A stretch of DNA of 64,000 nt from Thermohalobaculum sp038528605 (GCA_038528605.1 JBCBEP010000001.1:1-64000), one strand, 5' to 3'. Positions 26,368-35,152 are shown, counted from the stretch's first letter. The notes: generated by a model not told the origin, from the sequence alone. Translations and numbers: made by a program.

Positions 26368-27279
26368 ATGAACGACACCCCCTCGAACGTCACGCCGTTT
26401 CGCCGGCCCGGCGCCTCGCCCGGCCCAATGGCCGAGGTGGCACCTGCCAAGGTAAACCTCTTCCTGCATCTGCGCGGCCTGCAGGAAGATGGCTACCATC
26501 TGCTCGAAAGCCTCGTCGTCTTCCCCGAGCTCGGCGACAGGCTGGAGTGGGAGCAGGGGCCGGGCCTCTCCCTCAGCATCGACGGCCCTTTCGCCTGGGA
26601 CCTGCCGACCGATGGCGAGAACCTGGTGCTGCGCGCGGCGGAGCGGTTGGCCGAGGCGGCGGGTCTCGCGCGAGCTGGGGCGGCGCTGCGTCTCTCCAAG
26701 AACCTTCCCGTCGCGTCGGGCATCGGCGGTGGCTCGGCAGATGCGGCGGCGGCGCTGCGGCTCCTCGCCCGCGCCTGGGGCGTGCCCGTGCCGGATGACC
26801 TGGCCCTGGCGCTGGGGGCGGATGTGCCGGCATGCCTGCGCGCGCCCGAACCGATGATCATGGAGGGGATCGGGGAGCGGCTTCGGCCTGCGCCGGCGCT
26901 CCCGCCCCTCTGGATCGTGCTGGTGAACCCGCTCAAGCCAGTCGAAACCCGCGCCGTCTTCCGCGAGACGACCGATAAGGAGGGGGCGCCGACACCGCCG
27001 ATGCCGTCTACCGGCATCGAGGATGTAGAGGCGTGCCTGGGGTGGCTTCGCGCCGCGCGGAACGACCTTGAGCCTGCTGCGCGGCGCCTGTGCCCTGCCA
27101 TCGGTGAGGTGCTCGACGCTCTGTCGGGCGCGCCGCTCGCCCGCATGTCCGGCTCGGGCGCCACCTGCTTCGCGCTCTACCCCGCGCGCGAGCCGGCGCT
27201 CGGCCTCGCTGATACGCTCCGCCGGGAGCGTCCGGAATGGTGGTGTGCTGCCGCTCCGCTATCGTCCAGCCGGGGCTGA
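26368..27279 (+). CDS. ispE: 4-diphosphocytidyl-2-C-methyl-D-erythritol kinase
   Basis: 303 residues from the ATG at 26368 (GAGGCGGGG upstream); an in-frame ATG at 26428 would give a shorter start. IspE phosphorylates CDP-methylerythritol in the non-mevalonate isoprenoid pathway. It is a GHMP kinase: APAKVNLFLHLRG at the N-terminus, the ATP-binding LPVASGIGGGSADAAAALR loop, and the C-terminal LARMSGSGATCFALY. It is followed by a convergent polyprenyl diphosphate synthase gene, which uses the same pathway's products. Confidence 0.95.
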   Translation: MNDTPSNVTPFRRPGASPGPMAEVAPAKVNLFLHLRGLQEDGYHLLESLVVFPELGDRLEWEQGPGLSLSIDGPFAWDLPTDGENLVLRAAERLAEAAGLARAGAALRLSKNLPVASGIGGGSADAAAALRLLARAWGVPVPDDLALALGADVPACLRAPEPMIMEGIGERLRPAPALPPLWIVLVNPLKPVETRAVFRETTDKEGAPTPPMPSTGIEDVEACLGWLRAARNDLEPAARRLCPAIGEVLDALSGAPLARMSGSGATCFALYPAREPALGLADTLRRERPEWWCAAAPLSSSRG

Positions 27280-27292
27280 GGCCCTCAGGCGG

Positions 27293-28339
27293 TCAGGCCT
27301 CGCGGCTCACCACGAACTCGGCTACATCCTCCAGCGCCTGTCGCATCGGCGAAGGCGGGAAGGCGGCGAGGGCGGCAATGGCGCGGTCCGCCTCCGCCCG
27401 TGCGGCCATGCGGGTGGCTTCCAGCGCGCCGGTGCCGGCCACGAGCGCCATGGCCCTGTCGAGATCTGCCGGTTCCTGCTGTCCGTCGCCGATGGTCCGC
27501 TGCCAGAAGGCGCGCTCCTCGGCGCTGCCTGCCGCCATCGCCTCGATCACGGGCATCGTTACCTTGCCCTCTCGGAAGTCGTCGCCCGTGTTCTTCCCGA
27601 GCGCCGCCGCGCTGCCCGCATAGTCGAGCCAGTCATCGGCAAGCTGGAATGCGATGCCGAGGGCGTCTCCATAGGTTGCCAGCGCTTCGACCTGCCGCTC
27701 CTCCGCACCCGCAATCACCGCTCCGGCCTCCGCCGCCGCCGCGAAGAGCGCGGCAGTCTTGCCGCGGATCACCTGGAAGTAGCGGGCGCGATCGGTGTTG
27801 AGGTCGTGCGCGGTGGAGAGCTGCAGCACCTCGCCCTCCGCGATTACGGCCGCCGCGTTCGAGAGGATGTCGAGCACCCTCAGCGAGCCGGGCTCGACCA
27901 TCAGCCGGAAGGCGCGGGCAAAGAGATAGTCGCCCACCAACACGGAAGACTTGTTGTCCCACAGGATGTTGGCGGTCGCGCGCCCGCGCCGGCGCTTGCT
28001 CTCGTCCACCACATCGTCGTGCAGCAGCGTCGCCGTGTGAATGAACTCCACCGTGGCGGCGAGCTTCACATGATCCCGCCCCTGATAGCCGCAGAGCCCG
28101 GCTGCTGCGAGCGTGAGGATGGGGCGCAGGCGTTTGCCGCCGGCCTCGATCAGATGCGCGGAGATTTCGGGGATGCGGGGCGCATGCTCGGAGTTCATCC
28201 GCTCGCGGATCAGCACGCTCACCGCGTCGAGATCGTCAGCCACCAGCGCCGTCAGCCGCCCGAACGCCCCTGCCCCAGCGTCGCCTGTAGCGCCGGCTTC
28301 CGGCAGCTTCTCGGCGCTTTTGGGCTGGGCGAGGGTCAT
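27293..28339 (-). CDS. Polyprenyl (octa/decaprenyl) diphosphate synthase
   Basis: 348 residues, all-trans long-chain prenyltransferase that makes the ubiquinone side chain. The first aspartate-rich motif is LLHDDVVDE, the second is QLADDWLDYAG; GGKRLRPILTL and RGKTAALFAAAAEAGA are also typical. In alphaproteobacteria the product is usually solanesyl or decaprenyl diphosphate; chain length is not decided here. Convergent with ispE (14 bp between stops) and divergent from the DUF2007 gene. Confidence 0.93.
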   Translation of the reverse strand: MTLAQPKSAEKLPEAGATGDAGAGAFGRLTALVADDLDAVSVLIRERMNSEHAPRIPEISAHLIEAGGKRLRPILTLAAAGLCGYQGRDHVKLAATVEFIHTATLLHDDVVDESKRRRGRATANILWDNKSSVLVGDYLFARAFRLMVEPGSLRVLDILSNAAAVIAEGEVLQLSTAHDLNTDRARYFQVIRGKTAALFAAAAEAGAVIAGAEERQVEALATYGDALGIAFQLADDWLDYAGSAAALGKNTGDDFREGKVTMPVIEAMAAGSAEERAFWQRTIGDGQQEPADLDRAMALVAGTGALEATRMAARAEADRAIAALAAFPPSPMRQALEDVAEFVVSREA

Positions 28340-28425
28340 ACGGCGGCATCCTTCGGCGCGGCCTCACGGGCCCCGCGCGAAGGGGCCTCGACGGAGGCTG
28401 GGAATGTGTTCTAGGGCTCTCGATC

Positions 28426-28692
28426 ATGGAAGAGCTGCTGCGGACCACAGATCCAGCCACCGTTCCCTTCGTCGAGGCGCTCCTCTCCGGCGAGGATATA
28501 GACTGCGTGGTATTCGACAGCAACATGAGCATCGTGGAGGGCTCGATCGGTGCGTTCCCACGCCGCATCATGGTGTGGCGGAAGGATCTCTACCGCGCGC
28601 GGATCGTGCTCATCGACAACGGTATCGAGCCGACAGGGGGGGCCGGGGACCGGGGCGGGCCCTCTGGCAGAGCCACCGACGGCGATCGCTGA
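28426..28692 (+). CDS. DUF2007 domain small protein
   Basis: 88 residues. MEELLRTTDPATVPFVEALLSGEDIDCVVFDSNMSIVEG is the DUF2007 (putative signal-transducing) fold, a small alpha/beta domain related to PII-like folds. The last ~20 residues are Gly/Arg-rich and probably disordered. It is divergent from the polyprenyl synthase gene and 19 bp upstream of the methyltransferase gene, with which it is likely co-transcribed. This gene pair is conserved in the order; function unknown. Confidence 0.8.
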   Translation: MEELLRTTDPATVPFVEALLSGEDIDCVVFDSNMSIVEGSIGAFPRRIMVWRKDLYRARIVLIDNGIEPTGGAGDRGGPSGRATDGDR

Positions 28693-28711
28693 CGGGTCTT
28701 CGGGGAGCGCC

Positions 28712-29527
28712 ATGGCCACCGGAGAGGGTCCCGAGGCGGCGAGACGGGCCGCAGAGGCGGCGCTGGGGGCCTTGAGCGAGGATAGGCTCCTCGGCGGGCG
28801 GGTGCGGCTCCTGCAGCCCAAAGCCGGCTACCGCGCGGCGACCGACCCGGTGCTTCTGGCCGCTGCCGTGGCGGCGAAGGTCGGGGAGACTGTGCTCGAG
28901 CTGGGGATCGGCGCTGGCGCCGCGAGCCTCTGCCTGGCCGCCCGGGTGCCGGGCCTTCAGCTCACAGGTCTTGAGATCGAGCCTGGCTATGCGGCGCTCT
29001 CCCGGGCGAACGCTGCGGCGGCAGGGGTAGCGCTCGAGGTGATCGAGGGGGATGTGGCGGCCATGCCCGCCGGGCTCCGTGCGCGGCGCTTCGACCATGT
29101 GATCTTCAATCCGCCCTATCACGCCCACGGCCCAGCGAGCCCCATCCCGGTGCGGGACCGGGCGCATCGGGAGGCGGCAGAGGGCGCGGGCCTCACCGCC
29201 TGGCTCGTAGCAGCGCTCAAGCGGGCGCGGCCCCGCGGCCGGATCACGCTCATTCACCGGGCAGAGCGCCTGCCGGAGATCCTCGCCGCGCTGCACGGGC
29301 CGGCGGGGGGGATCCGCGCCCTGCCGCTCACGGCGCGGGCGGGTCGGCCTGCGGGCCGGGTCATCGTGACCGCGCGCACGCAGGTTGCCACACCCTTTGC
29401 GCTGCTGGCGCCTCTTGTCCTCCATGCGGGTGCCGTCCATGTTCTCGACGGTGATGACTTCACGCCCGAAGCCCGCGCTATTCTGCGCGACGGCAGCGCC
29501 CTGACGCTCAGCGAGGACCGCCCATGA
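28712..29527 (+). CDS. TrmN6-like tRNA1(Val) adenine N6-methyltransferase
   Basis: 271 residues from the ATG at 28712 with GGGGAG upstream. A class I SAM-dependent methyltransferase: the SAM motif is VLELGIGAGAASLCLAAR, and the base-binding NPPY motif (IFNPPYHAHGP) marks an exocyclic-amino adenine methyltransferase. The N-terminal RLLGGRVRLLQPKAGYRAATDPVLLAAAV matches the YfiC/TrmN6 group, which modifies A37 of tRNA1(Val) in E. coli. Its stop overlaps the next start by 4 bp (ATGA). Target assignment is by similarity only. Confidence 0.85.
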   Translation: MATGEGPEAARRAAEAALGALSEDRLLGGRVRLLQPKAGYRAATDPVLLAAAVAAKVGETVLELGIGAGAASLCLAARVPGLQLTGLEIEPGYAALSRANAAAAGVALEVIEGDVAAMPAGLRARRFDHVIFNPPYHAHGPASPIPVRDRAHREAAEGAGLTAWLVAALKRARPRGRITLIHRAERLPEILAALHGPAGGIRALPLTARAGRPAGRVIVTARTQVATPFALLAPLVLHAGAVHVLDGDDFTPEARAILRDGSALTLSEDRP

Positions 29528-30720
29528 ACGCCCCGACCGTGCCGGTTGCCAACGCCATCGCAGCGATGGCGGACGAGCTTGCCGAATGGCGCCAGGACCT
29601 GCACCGCCACCCTGAGCTTGGGTATGAGGAGCATCGGACCGCTGAGGTGGTGGCCGAGCGTCTGCGCGCCTTCGGCTTCGACGCGGTGGAGACGGGGCTG
29701 GGCGGTACTGGCCTCGTCGGTGTGCTGCACGGCCGCTCTGGCCCCAAGGGCGAGAACGGCCCCGCGATCATGCTGCGCGCGGATATGGACGCGCTGCCGA
29801 TCGAGGAGACCTCGGGCGTGCCCTACGCCTCCGAGACGCCCGGCAAAATGCACGCCTGCGGGCATGACGGGCATACGACGATGCTGCTCGGCGCCGCGAA
29901 GCGGCTGGCGGAGACGCGGAACTTCGAAGGCACCGTCTATTTCTGCTTCCAGCCTGCCGAGGAAGGGGGGGCGGGCGCCGAGGCGATGATCAAGGACGGG
30001 CTTTTCGAGCGCTTCCCGGTCTCCCGCGTCTTCGGCATGCATAATTGGCCGGGCCTGCCGGCGGGCCACTTCGCGCTGCAGGAGGGCCCTGTGTTCGCGG
30101 CGGCGGACGAGTTCAACATCACCATCCGCGCGGCAGGCGGGCACGCGGCCTTCCCAAGCTCGACCCGTGACCCCATCGTGGCCGGCGCGGCAATGGTCCA
30201 GGCGCTGCAGTCCATCGTCAGCCGCGCGATCCCGCCGCTGGAGCCCGCCGTGATCAGCGTCACGAAGTTCACCGCCGGCCAGACGCATAACGTGATCCCC
30301 GACCGGGCGGAGCTTTCCGGGACCACCCGCTGCTTCAGCGACGAGGTGCAGGGGATCATCGTGGCCGAGATGGACCGGATCTGCGCCCAGATCGGCGAGG
30401 CTTTCGGGGTGCAGGTCAGCCTCTCACGCGGTGCCTCGCCCTATCCCGCCACGGTGAACGATCTGGCGGCGACGGATTTCACCGAGGCGGCGATGCGGGA
30501 CATCTTCGGGGACGCCACCATTACCCGCGGCCATCCGCCCACCATGGGCGGCGAGGACTTCGCCTTCATGGCCCGCGAGGTGCCCGGCTGCTACGTGCTG
30601 ATCGGCAATGGCGACAGCAAGCCGCTTCACCACCCTGGTTACGACTTCGACGACAGCGCGCTGCCCGCAGGCGTCGCCTTCTGGTCGGGTCTCGTGGAGC
30701 GTGCGCTGCCCGGCGGTTGA
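29524..30720 (+). CDS. M20 family amidohydrolase (HipO/aminoacylase-like)
   Basis: 398 residues. Metal-binding motifs of peptidase family M20D are present: HRHPELGYEEHRTA, HACGHDGHTTMLLGAAK, FQPAEEGGAGAEAM, and the C-terminal HHPGYDFDD. The dimerisation lid spans about residues 190-300. These zinc or nickel enzymes hydrolyse N-acyl or amidated amino acids such as hippurate or N-acetylated compounds. Translationally coupled to the methyltransferase gene. Substrate is not determined. Confidence 0.92.
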   Translation: MNAPTVPVANAIAAMADELAEWRQDLHRHPELGYEEHRTAEVVAERLRAFGFDAVETGLGGTGLVGVLHGRSGPKGENGPAIMLRADMDALPIEETSGVPYASETPGKMHACGHDGHTTMLLGAAKRLAETRNFEGTVYFCFQPAEEGGAGAEAMIKDGLFERFPVSRVFGMHNWPGLPAGHFALQEGPVFAAADEFNITIRAAGGHAAFPSSTRDPIVAGAAMVQALQSIVSRAIPPLEPAVISVTKFTAGQTHNVIPDRAELSGTTRCFSDEVQGIIVAEMDRICAQIGEAFGVQVSLSRGASPYPATVNDLAATDFTEAAMRDIFGDATITRGHPPTMGGEDFAFMAREVPGCYVLIGNGDSKPLHHPGYDFDDSALPAGVAFWSGLVERALPGG

Positions 30721-30777
30721 ACGTACCCAGCTTCATATCCGTAAGGGTTGCGCGCTTTTGAGCCGTATCGGACTGAG

Positions 30778-30821
30778 TCTTCCACAGCAGGCTGTGGAGA
30801 ACGCGTAGTTTCTGTGGGTAA
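30778..30821. promoter_or_regulatory. Cluster of DnaA-box-like sequences
   Basis: Two 8-of-9 matches to the DnaA box (TGTGGAGAA at 30793-30801 and TGTGGGTAA at 30813-30821, same strand, 20 bp apart) and a 7-of-9 match on the other strand (30778-30786) lie in the 194-bp gap before the YdcH gene. TCCACAGC at 30781-30788 and GCTGTGGA at 30791-30798 also form a short palindrome. They could be DnaA sites or a different operator. Confidence 0.35.
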
Positions 30822-30914
30822 CCTGAGAGCCTGCAACGGTTTTTAACAAAGGCGTGACAGTTCTGCGGCCTCCTGCTTCACTACCGGTATGGATCGTGCA
30901 ACAGGAGGATGCCC

Positions 30915-31085
30915 ATGTCTCTGAGCTCGCGGATCACCCAACTTCGCCGCAAGCACGAAGCCCTTTCCCAGCGGATCGAGATCGAACAGCGGCAACCCGC
31001 TTCCGATGCGCTGGCGATCAAGACGCTCAAGCGACGAAAGCTGGAGCTCAAGGACGAGATCACGCGCCTCTCTACGCCTCACTAA
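30915..31085 (+). CDS. YdcH family (DUF465) small protein
   Basis: 56 residues, MSLSSRITQLRRKHEALSQR at the start, then EIEQRQPASD and IKTLKRRKLELKDEI. It is a small, highly charged helical hairpin of the DUF465 family, usually expressed strongly and of unknown function. An excellent AGGAGG ribosome site precedes the ATG, and a strong intrinsic terminator follows 8 bp after the stop, so it is a monocistronic transcript. Confidence 0.88.
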   Translation: MSLSSRITQLRRKHEALSQRIEIEQRQPASDALAIKTLKRRKLELKDEITRLSTPH

Positions 31086-31092
31086 GATGTTA

Positions 31093-31116
31093 GCCCGCGC
31101 CTCGGCGCGGGCTTTT
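31093..31116 (+). terminator. Intrinsic terminator of the YdcH gene
   Basis: Stem GCCCGCGC / GCGCGGGC (31093-31100 and 31105-31112) with a CTCG loop, followed by TTTT: a textbook rho-independent terminator. Confidence 0.92.
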
Positions 31117-31189
31117 AACTTCGCCTTGATGCAGGCGCGCCCTATCCTCCGCCGCGAACCAATGGGTTCGCATCCTCGGAGGAAAATCC

Positions 31190-31654
31190 ATGATCCCTTC
31201 CCGTCTCTTCCGCCCGGCCGTCGCTGCCGCGGCTCTTGCTGTGTGCGTTGCTGCCGGCCCTGCCGCGGCCGGCATGATCATCGTGTCGAGCCCGCACGGG
31301 GTGAGCGAGACCATCGACCGTCTGGCCGCCGCCATCGAGAAGGCCGGCGCGAAGGTCTTCGCCCGGGTCGATCACGGTGCGGGTGCCGAGAGCGTCGGCC
31401 AGCCCATCGGCGCGAGCCAGCTCCTGATCTTCGGTAACCCCAAGCTGGGCACGCCGATCATGGCCGCGGCGCCGACCGCCGGGCTCGACCTGCCGCTGCG
31501 CGTGCTGGCCTATGAAGGGCCGGACGGGACGGTGATGGTCTATCACGACCCTGTCGACCTTGCCGCTGCCCATGGCGTGCCGGCAGACCATCCGGTTATC
31601 GGCAAGATGACCGGCGCGCTCGGCAAGCTCACCGGCGCCGCCGCGGCGGAGTGA
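31190..31654 (+). CDS. DUF302 domain exported protein
   Basis: 154 residues with a signal peptide (RPAVAAAALAVCVAAGPAAAG). The mature part is a DUF302 domain: MIIVSSPHGVSETIDRLAAAIEKAGAKVFARVDHGAGA, then SQLLIFGNPKLGTPIMAAAPTAGLDLPLRVLAYE, and DPVDLAAAHGV. DUF302 is a small beta-alpha fold of unknown biochemical role, found in periplasmic proteins. A GGAGGAAAA ribosome site precedes the ATG. It is convergent with the glutamine amidotransferase gene (18-bp gap). Confidence 0.9.
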   Translation: MIPSRLFRPAVAAAALAVCVAAGPAAAGMIIVSSPHGVSETIDRLAAAIEKAGAKVFARVDHGAGAESVGQPIGASQLLIFGNPKLGTPIMAAAPTAGLDLPLRVLAYEGPDGTVMVYHDPVDLAAAHGVPADHPVIGKMTGALGKLTGAAAAE

Positions 31655-31672
31655 CCGCCTTGCCGGGGCGGT

Positions 31673-32428
31673 TCAGGCCGCCTCGGCCCGCGCCTTCGCC
31701 TGGCGCCAGAAGGCCGTGGCCCAGCGGGCAAAGGCCCGCGCATCGGGGGTGAGCGCTGCGTCACGGCCGGTCGCTTCACGGGCCGCCTCCGCCACAGCCG
31801 CCGGCGCCCGCCCGTCAGCGCCAAGGATTTCGGCGAGGTCCGAGGTGTAGTCCGGCGCGCATTCGGGGTGGGGCTGAATGGTCACCGCGTCCGGCGCCTC
31901 CGCATTCCCGTAGGCCAGCATCGCGAAGGGGCAGTGCGCGCTCTCGGCCAGCACCGTGGCGTCATCCGGTAGGCCCACCACCTGATCCTGATGGATCGCG
32001 TTGAGCGCGATCGTCTCCGGCGCGTCGGCCATCCAGCTAGGCCGCTCAGTGACGCGGTAGTCGCTGAGCCCGAGGCCCCAGCCACGGTCGGACTTCACGG
32101 CCCGCCCGCCAAAAGCCTCCGCCACGATCTGATGGCCGAAACAGATGCCGAGGATGGGCCGCCCAGCCGTCCGCGCCTCCAGGAGAAAATCCTTCAGCCG
32201 GTCGATCCAGGGCAGATCGTCATAAACCCCGTGGCGCGAGCCGGTGACGAGCCAGCCATCCGCCGCTTCGGCCGAGGGCGGGAAGTCGCCGTCCACCACC
32301 GCCCAGGTCTCGAAGGTGAAATCCGGCGCGGCTTCCTCGAAGAGCGCCACCATCATCGGCGGATACTCGCCATAGCTGTCGCGCAGCTTGTCGTTCACCT
32401 TGCCGGTCTGCAGCACGCCGATGCGCAT
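31673..32428 (-). CDS. Class I glutamine amidotransferase-like protein
   Basis: 251 residues. The nucleophile elbow is ILGICFGHQIVAEAFGG (Cys), with the catalytic His/Glu in TIQPHPEC. WLVTGSRHGVYDDLPWIDRLKDFL is typical of stand-alone GATase1 proteins (PuuD/GuaA-like superfamily, PF00117). It probably releases ammonia from glutamine or hydrolyses a gamma-glutamyl compound. There is no synthetase partner nearby, so the substrate is open. It is followed upstream on the same strand by the GcvA-like gene, with a 58-bp gap. Confidence 0.88.
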   Translation of the reverse strand: MRIGVLQTGKVNDKLRDSYGEYPPMMVALFEEAAPDFTFETWAVVDGDFPPSAEAADGWLVTGSRHGVYDDLPWIDRLKDFLLEARTAGRPILGICFGHQIVAEAFGGRAVKSDRGWGLGLSDYRVTERPSWMADAPETIALNAIHQDQVVGLPDDATVLAESAHCPFAMLAYGNAEAPDAVTIQPHPECAPDYTSDLAEILGADGRAPAAVAEAAREATGRDAALTPDARAFARWATAFWRQAKARAEAA

Positions 32429-32486
32429 CTTGTCCCTCCATGGTCGACACGCTGAAATAGAGCGGCGCTGCGGCGAGAAAAAGGGT

Positions 32487-33428
32487 TCAGGCGGCGAGCG
32501 GGTGCAGCGTGATCCGCTGGCGGAGCGCCTCCACCGCCGTCACTTCCTCCCGCAGCCAGGCGAGGAAGGTGGCGACGCGCCGGTCCTTCTCCATGCCCTT
32601 CTTGCAGACGAAGCAGAACTGTCCGCCGAGGCTGAGGCCGAGGGGGAGAGGCACGACCAGCCGGCCTGCGGTAATGTCCCGCTCCGCAAGGCTGCCGCGG
32701 GCAAGGGCCACGCCGCCGCCTTCCATCGCGCCGTCGATCGCATGGTCCGCGTTCGAGAAGCGGGGGCCGCGGCGGGCTTCCGGCGCATGGCCGAGTCCCG
32801 CGGCATCGAACCAGGCGGTCCAGTCGAGTTCGGGCATCAGGAACTTGATGCTGTCGTCGTGGAAGAGCGGGACGCGGAGGAAGTCCTCCGGCGCCTTAAG
32901 CCCCTCCGCCACCTCCGGCGCAGCGACGGGCACAACGAATTCATGACACAGCGTCTCGCTGTAGAAATCCGCGGGCTGGCTGAGGATGAAGCGGATGGCC
33001 ACGTCTACCCCGTCCCGGTCGAAATCCAGCGTGCGGAGCGAGGCGATGAAGCGAAGCTCGATATCGGGGTGCGCGCTGGCGAAGCGGAAGAAGCGGGGGG
33101 CGAGCCACTTGGCCGTGAAGGCGGGGCCGGCGGTGACGCTGAGGGCTGTCCCCTCCTTCATGCGCTCGACGGCACGTACGCCCTCCGCCAGCGCGGCGAA
33201 GCCGTTGGCGGCGTGGGGCGCGAGGGCGCGGCCTGCCTCCGTCAGCTCCACAGCGCGGTTCAGCCGGCGGAAGAGCTCGATATCGAGATGCTCCTCCAGG
33301 CTCTTGATCTGGTAGCTGAGGGCAGCGGGCGTGACATGCAGCTCCTCAGCCGCTTTCGCGAAGCTCATATGCCGGGCGGCCGCCTCGAAGGCGCGCAGCG
33401 CTGTCAGCGGCGGCAGGCGGGTATGCAC
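32487..33428 (-). CDS. LysR family transcriptional regulator (GcvA-like)
   Basis: 313 residues. N-terminal winged helix-turn-helix: PPLTALRAFEAAARHMSFAKAAEELHVTPAALSYQIKSLEEHL. The remainder is a type 2 periplasmic-binding-like effector domain, including RFSNADHAIDGAMEGGGVAL. This N-terminus (LPPLxALRAFEAAARHxSF) is characteristic of the GcvA subgroup. Targets are unknown; the divergent small gene at 33541 is the most likely one, as the two share about 112 bp of upstream sequence. Confidence 0.9.
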   Translation of the reverse strand: MHTRLPPLTALRAFEAAARHMSFAKAAEELHVTPAALSYQIKSLEEHLDIELFRRLNRAVELTEAGRALAPHAANGFAALAEGVRAVERMKEGTALSVTAGPAFTAKWLAPRFFRFASAHPDIELRFIASLRTLDFDRDGVDVAIRFILSQPADFYSETLCHEFVVPVAAPEVAEGLKAPEDFLRVPLFHDDSIKFLMPELDWTAWFDAAGLGHAPEARRGPRFSNADHAIDGAMEGGGVALARGSLAERDITAGRLVVPLPLGLSLGGQFCFVCKKGMEKDRRVATFLAWLREEVTAVEALRQRITLHPLAA

Positions 33429-33540
33429 GCTTAAAATCTCCTTATGTGACCTCGCAGGATTACTCGTTTGTCGGCGAGAAGCTCAAGCCCCATCTTCGCT
33501 CTCAACGGGAGACGCGCTCCCGAGGTGAAAGGAGACTGAC

Positions 33541-33705
33541 ATGAACGAGTCGCTTCAGACCCAGTATCAGCCGTACTTCAAGCGCGCCCATGAGCTGCGC
33601 GCCGAAGAGACCCGCCGCCTTGCCCTCGTGGTGTGGAACGGCCTGCGCCGCGTGGCGCATAGCTTCGTGAAGCTTTATCAGGAACCGCGTCGCCGCGTGG
33701 CCTGA
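33541..33705 (+). CDS. Small basic protein of Rhodobacterales (RSP_7527-like)
   Basis: 54 residues: YFKRAHELRAEETRRLALVV in the middle and a basic end (QEPRRRVA). The A-x-x-LRAE-x-x-R pattern recalls short uncharacterised Rhodobacterales proteins of the RSP_7527 type. A good AAAGGAGA ribosome site precedes the ATG at 33541. Divergent from the GcvA-like regulator, and followed by a 10-bp hairpin. Family placement is from memory of the motif and is moderate. Confidence 0.65.
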   Translation: MNESLQTQYQPYFKRAHELRAEETRRLALVVWNGLRRVAHSFVKLYQEPRRRVA

Positions 33706-33721
33706 ATGCGCTGACACTGCG

Positions 33722-33754
33722 GGGTGCGGATATCGATTGAGGTGATCCGCACCC
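33722..33754 (+). terminator. Hairpin after the small basic protein gene
   Basis: Perfect 10-bp arms GGGTGCGGAT (33722-33731) and ATCCGCACCC (33745-33754) with a 13-nt loop, starting 16 bp after the stop. No T-run follows, so termination is plausible rather than certain. Confidence 0.5.
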
Positions 33755-33799
33755 TCGTATAGCGTCCCGCCAAGGGCTGACTGTCGGGGGGCTAGGCCG

Positions 33800-35152
33800 T
33801 TGACCGAGACTTCCAGCGCGGCTGCGCGTCCGCGTGTCCTCGCCATCGCCGAAGCTGCAAATCCCGAGTTTGTCTCCGTACCCCTTGAGGGCTGGTCGCA
33901 CGCAACGGCTTTGCGCGCCTTCGCCGATGTCCACATCGTCACCCAGATCCGCAACCGAGACGCGTTTCTGCGCGCCGGCATGGTGGAGGGCGAGGACTTC
34001 ACGGCGATCGACAGCGAAGCTGTTGCGCGGCCGATGGTTCGGATTGCGGAACGCCTGCGCGGGGGTAGCGGAAAGGGCTGGACAACGGTCCAGGCCTTCC
34101 AGTCGCTCGCCTATCCCTATTTCGAGCATCTCGTCTGGCGCCGGTTCGGCGAGGACCTGAAGGCGGGGCGCTTCGACCTCGTTCACCGCATCACCCCGCT
34201 CTCACCAATCCAGCCGAGCCTGCTGGCCGGGCGCTGCCGCCGCATTGGCGTGCCCTTCGTGCTCGGCCCGCTAAACGGGGGGGTGCCTTGGCCCGCGGGG
34301 TTTGACGGCGCCCGCCGGGCGGAGCGGGAGTGGCTGAGTTATCTCCGCGGCCTCTACCGGCTGATCCCGGGCCGGCACGCGACCTATCGCAATGCTGCCG
34401 CGATCATCGCAGGCTCCCGCCACACCGAAACTGAGATCCCCGCGGATTGCCGGGACAAGACTGTCTATATCCCCGAGAACGGCATCCTTCCCGAGCGCTT
34501 CTCCCTGCCGCAGCGTCCTCAACCGGGCACGCCGCCGCGGGCCAGCTTCGTCGGCCGGCTTGTGCCATACAAGGGCTGCGACATGCTGATCGAGGCGGCG
34601 GCGCCGCTGCTTGCAGAGGGCCGGCTTGCGCTCGACATCGTGGGGGATGGGCCCGAGATGCCGGCACTCCGAGCTCAGTGCGAGGCGCTGGGGGTCACGG
34701 AAGCGGTCGTCTTCCACGGCTGGCTGCCCCATGAAGAGGTGCAGCGCGTGCTCGTCGGATCCGATCTCTACGCTTTTCCCTCCATCCGCGAATTCGGGGG
34801 TGCCGTCGTCCTGGAGGCTATGGCGCTCGGCGTCGCCCCGCTGATCGTGGACTATGGTGGGCCGGCGGAGCATGTGACGCCGGAGACTGGCTTCAAGGTG
34901 CCGATAGGGTCCCGCGAGGCCATCGTGGCCGCCATGGGCGCGAAGCTTGCCGAGTTGATCGCCGATCCGGACCAGTTGCTCGCCATCGGCGCCGCCGCAC
35001 AGGCGCGGACGCGTGAGAAATATACCTGGGCCCGGAAGGCGGCGATGACCGCCGAGGTCTACGCCAAGGTATTGGGGCGCCGGGCCGGCTGGCCACGCTT
35101 CTTTCCCGAGCATCAGGAAGAGGGGGCGTTGGCGCGCGCCACTGCCGCCTGA
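33800..35152 (+). CDS. Family 4 glycosyltransferase
   Basis: 450 residues from a TTG at 33800 preceded by GGGGG. GT-B fold with FVGRLVPYKGCDMLIEAAAPLL at the domain junction and the donor-binding SIREFGGAVVLEAMALGVAP (E-x7-E motif). The N-terminal domain has GPLNGGVPWP, typical of polysaccharide transferases. It probably adds a sugar to an exopolysaccharide or lipid-linked glycan in the cytoplasm. The UDP-glucuronate decarboxylase downstream could supply UDP-xylose as donor, which is an inference from context. Confidence 0.85.
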   Translation: MTETSSAAARPRVLAIAEAANPEFVSVPLEGWSHATALRAFADVHIVTQIRNRDAFLRAGMVEGEDFTAIDSEAVARPMVRIAERLRGGSGKGWTTVQAFQSLAYPYFEHLVWRRFGEDLKAGRFDLVHRITPLSPIQPSLLAGRCRRIGVPFVLGPLNGGVPWPAGFDGARRAEREWLSYLRGLYRLIPGRHATYRNAAAIIAGSRHTETEIPADCRDKTVYIPENGILPERFSLPQRPQPGTPPRASFVGRLVPYKGCDMLIEAAAPLLAEGRLALDIVGDGPEMPALRAQCEALGVTEAVVFHGWLPHEEVQRVLVGSDLYAFPSIREFGGAVVLEAMALGVAPLIVDYGGPAEHVTPETGFKVPIGSREAIVAAMGAKLAELIADPDQLLAIGAAAQARTREKYTWARKAAMTAEVYAKVLGRRAGWPRFFPEHQEEGALARATAA

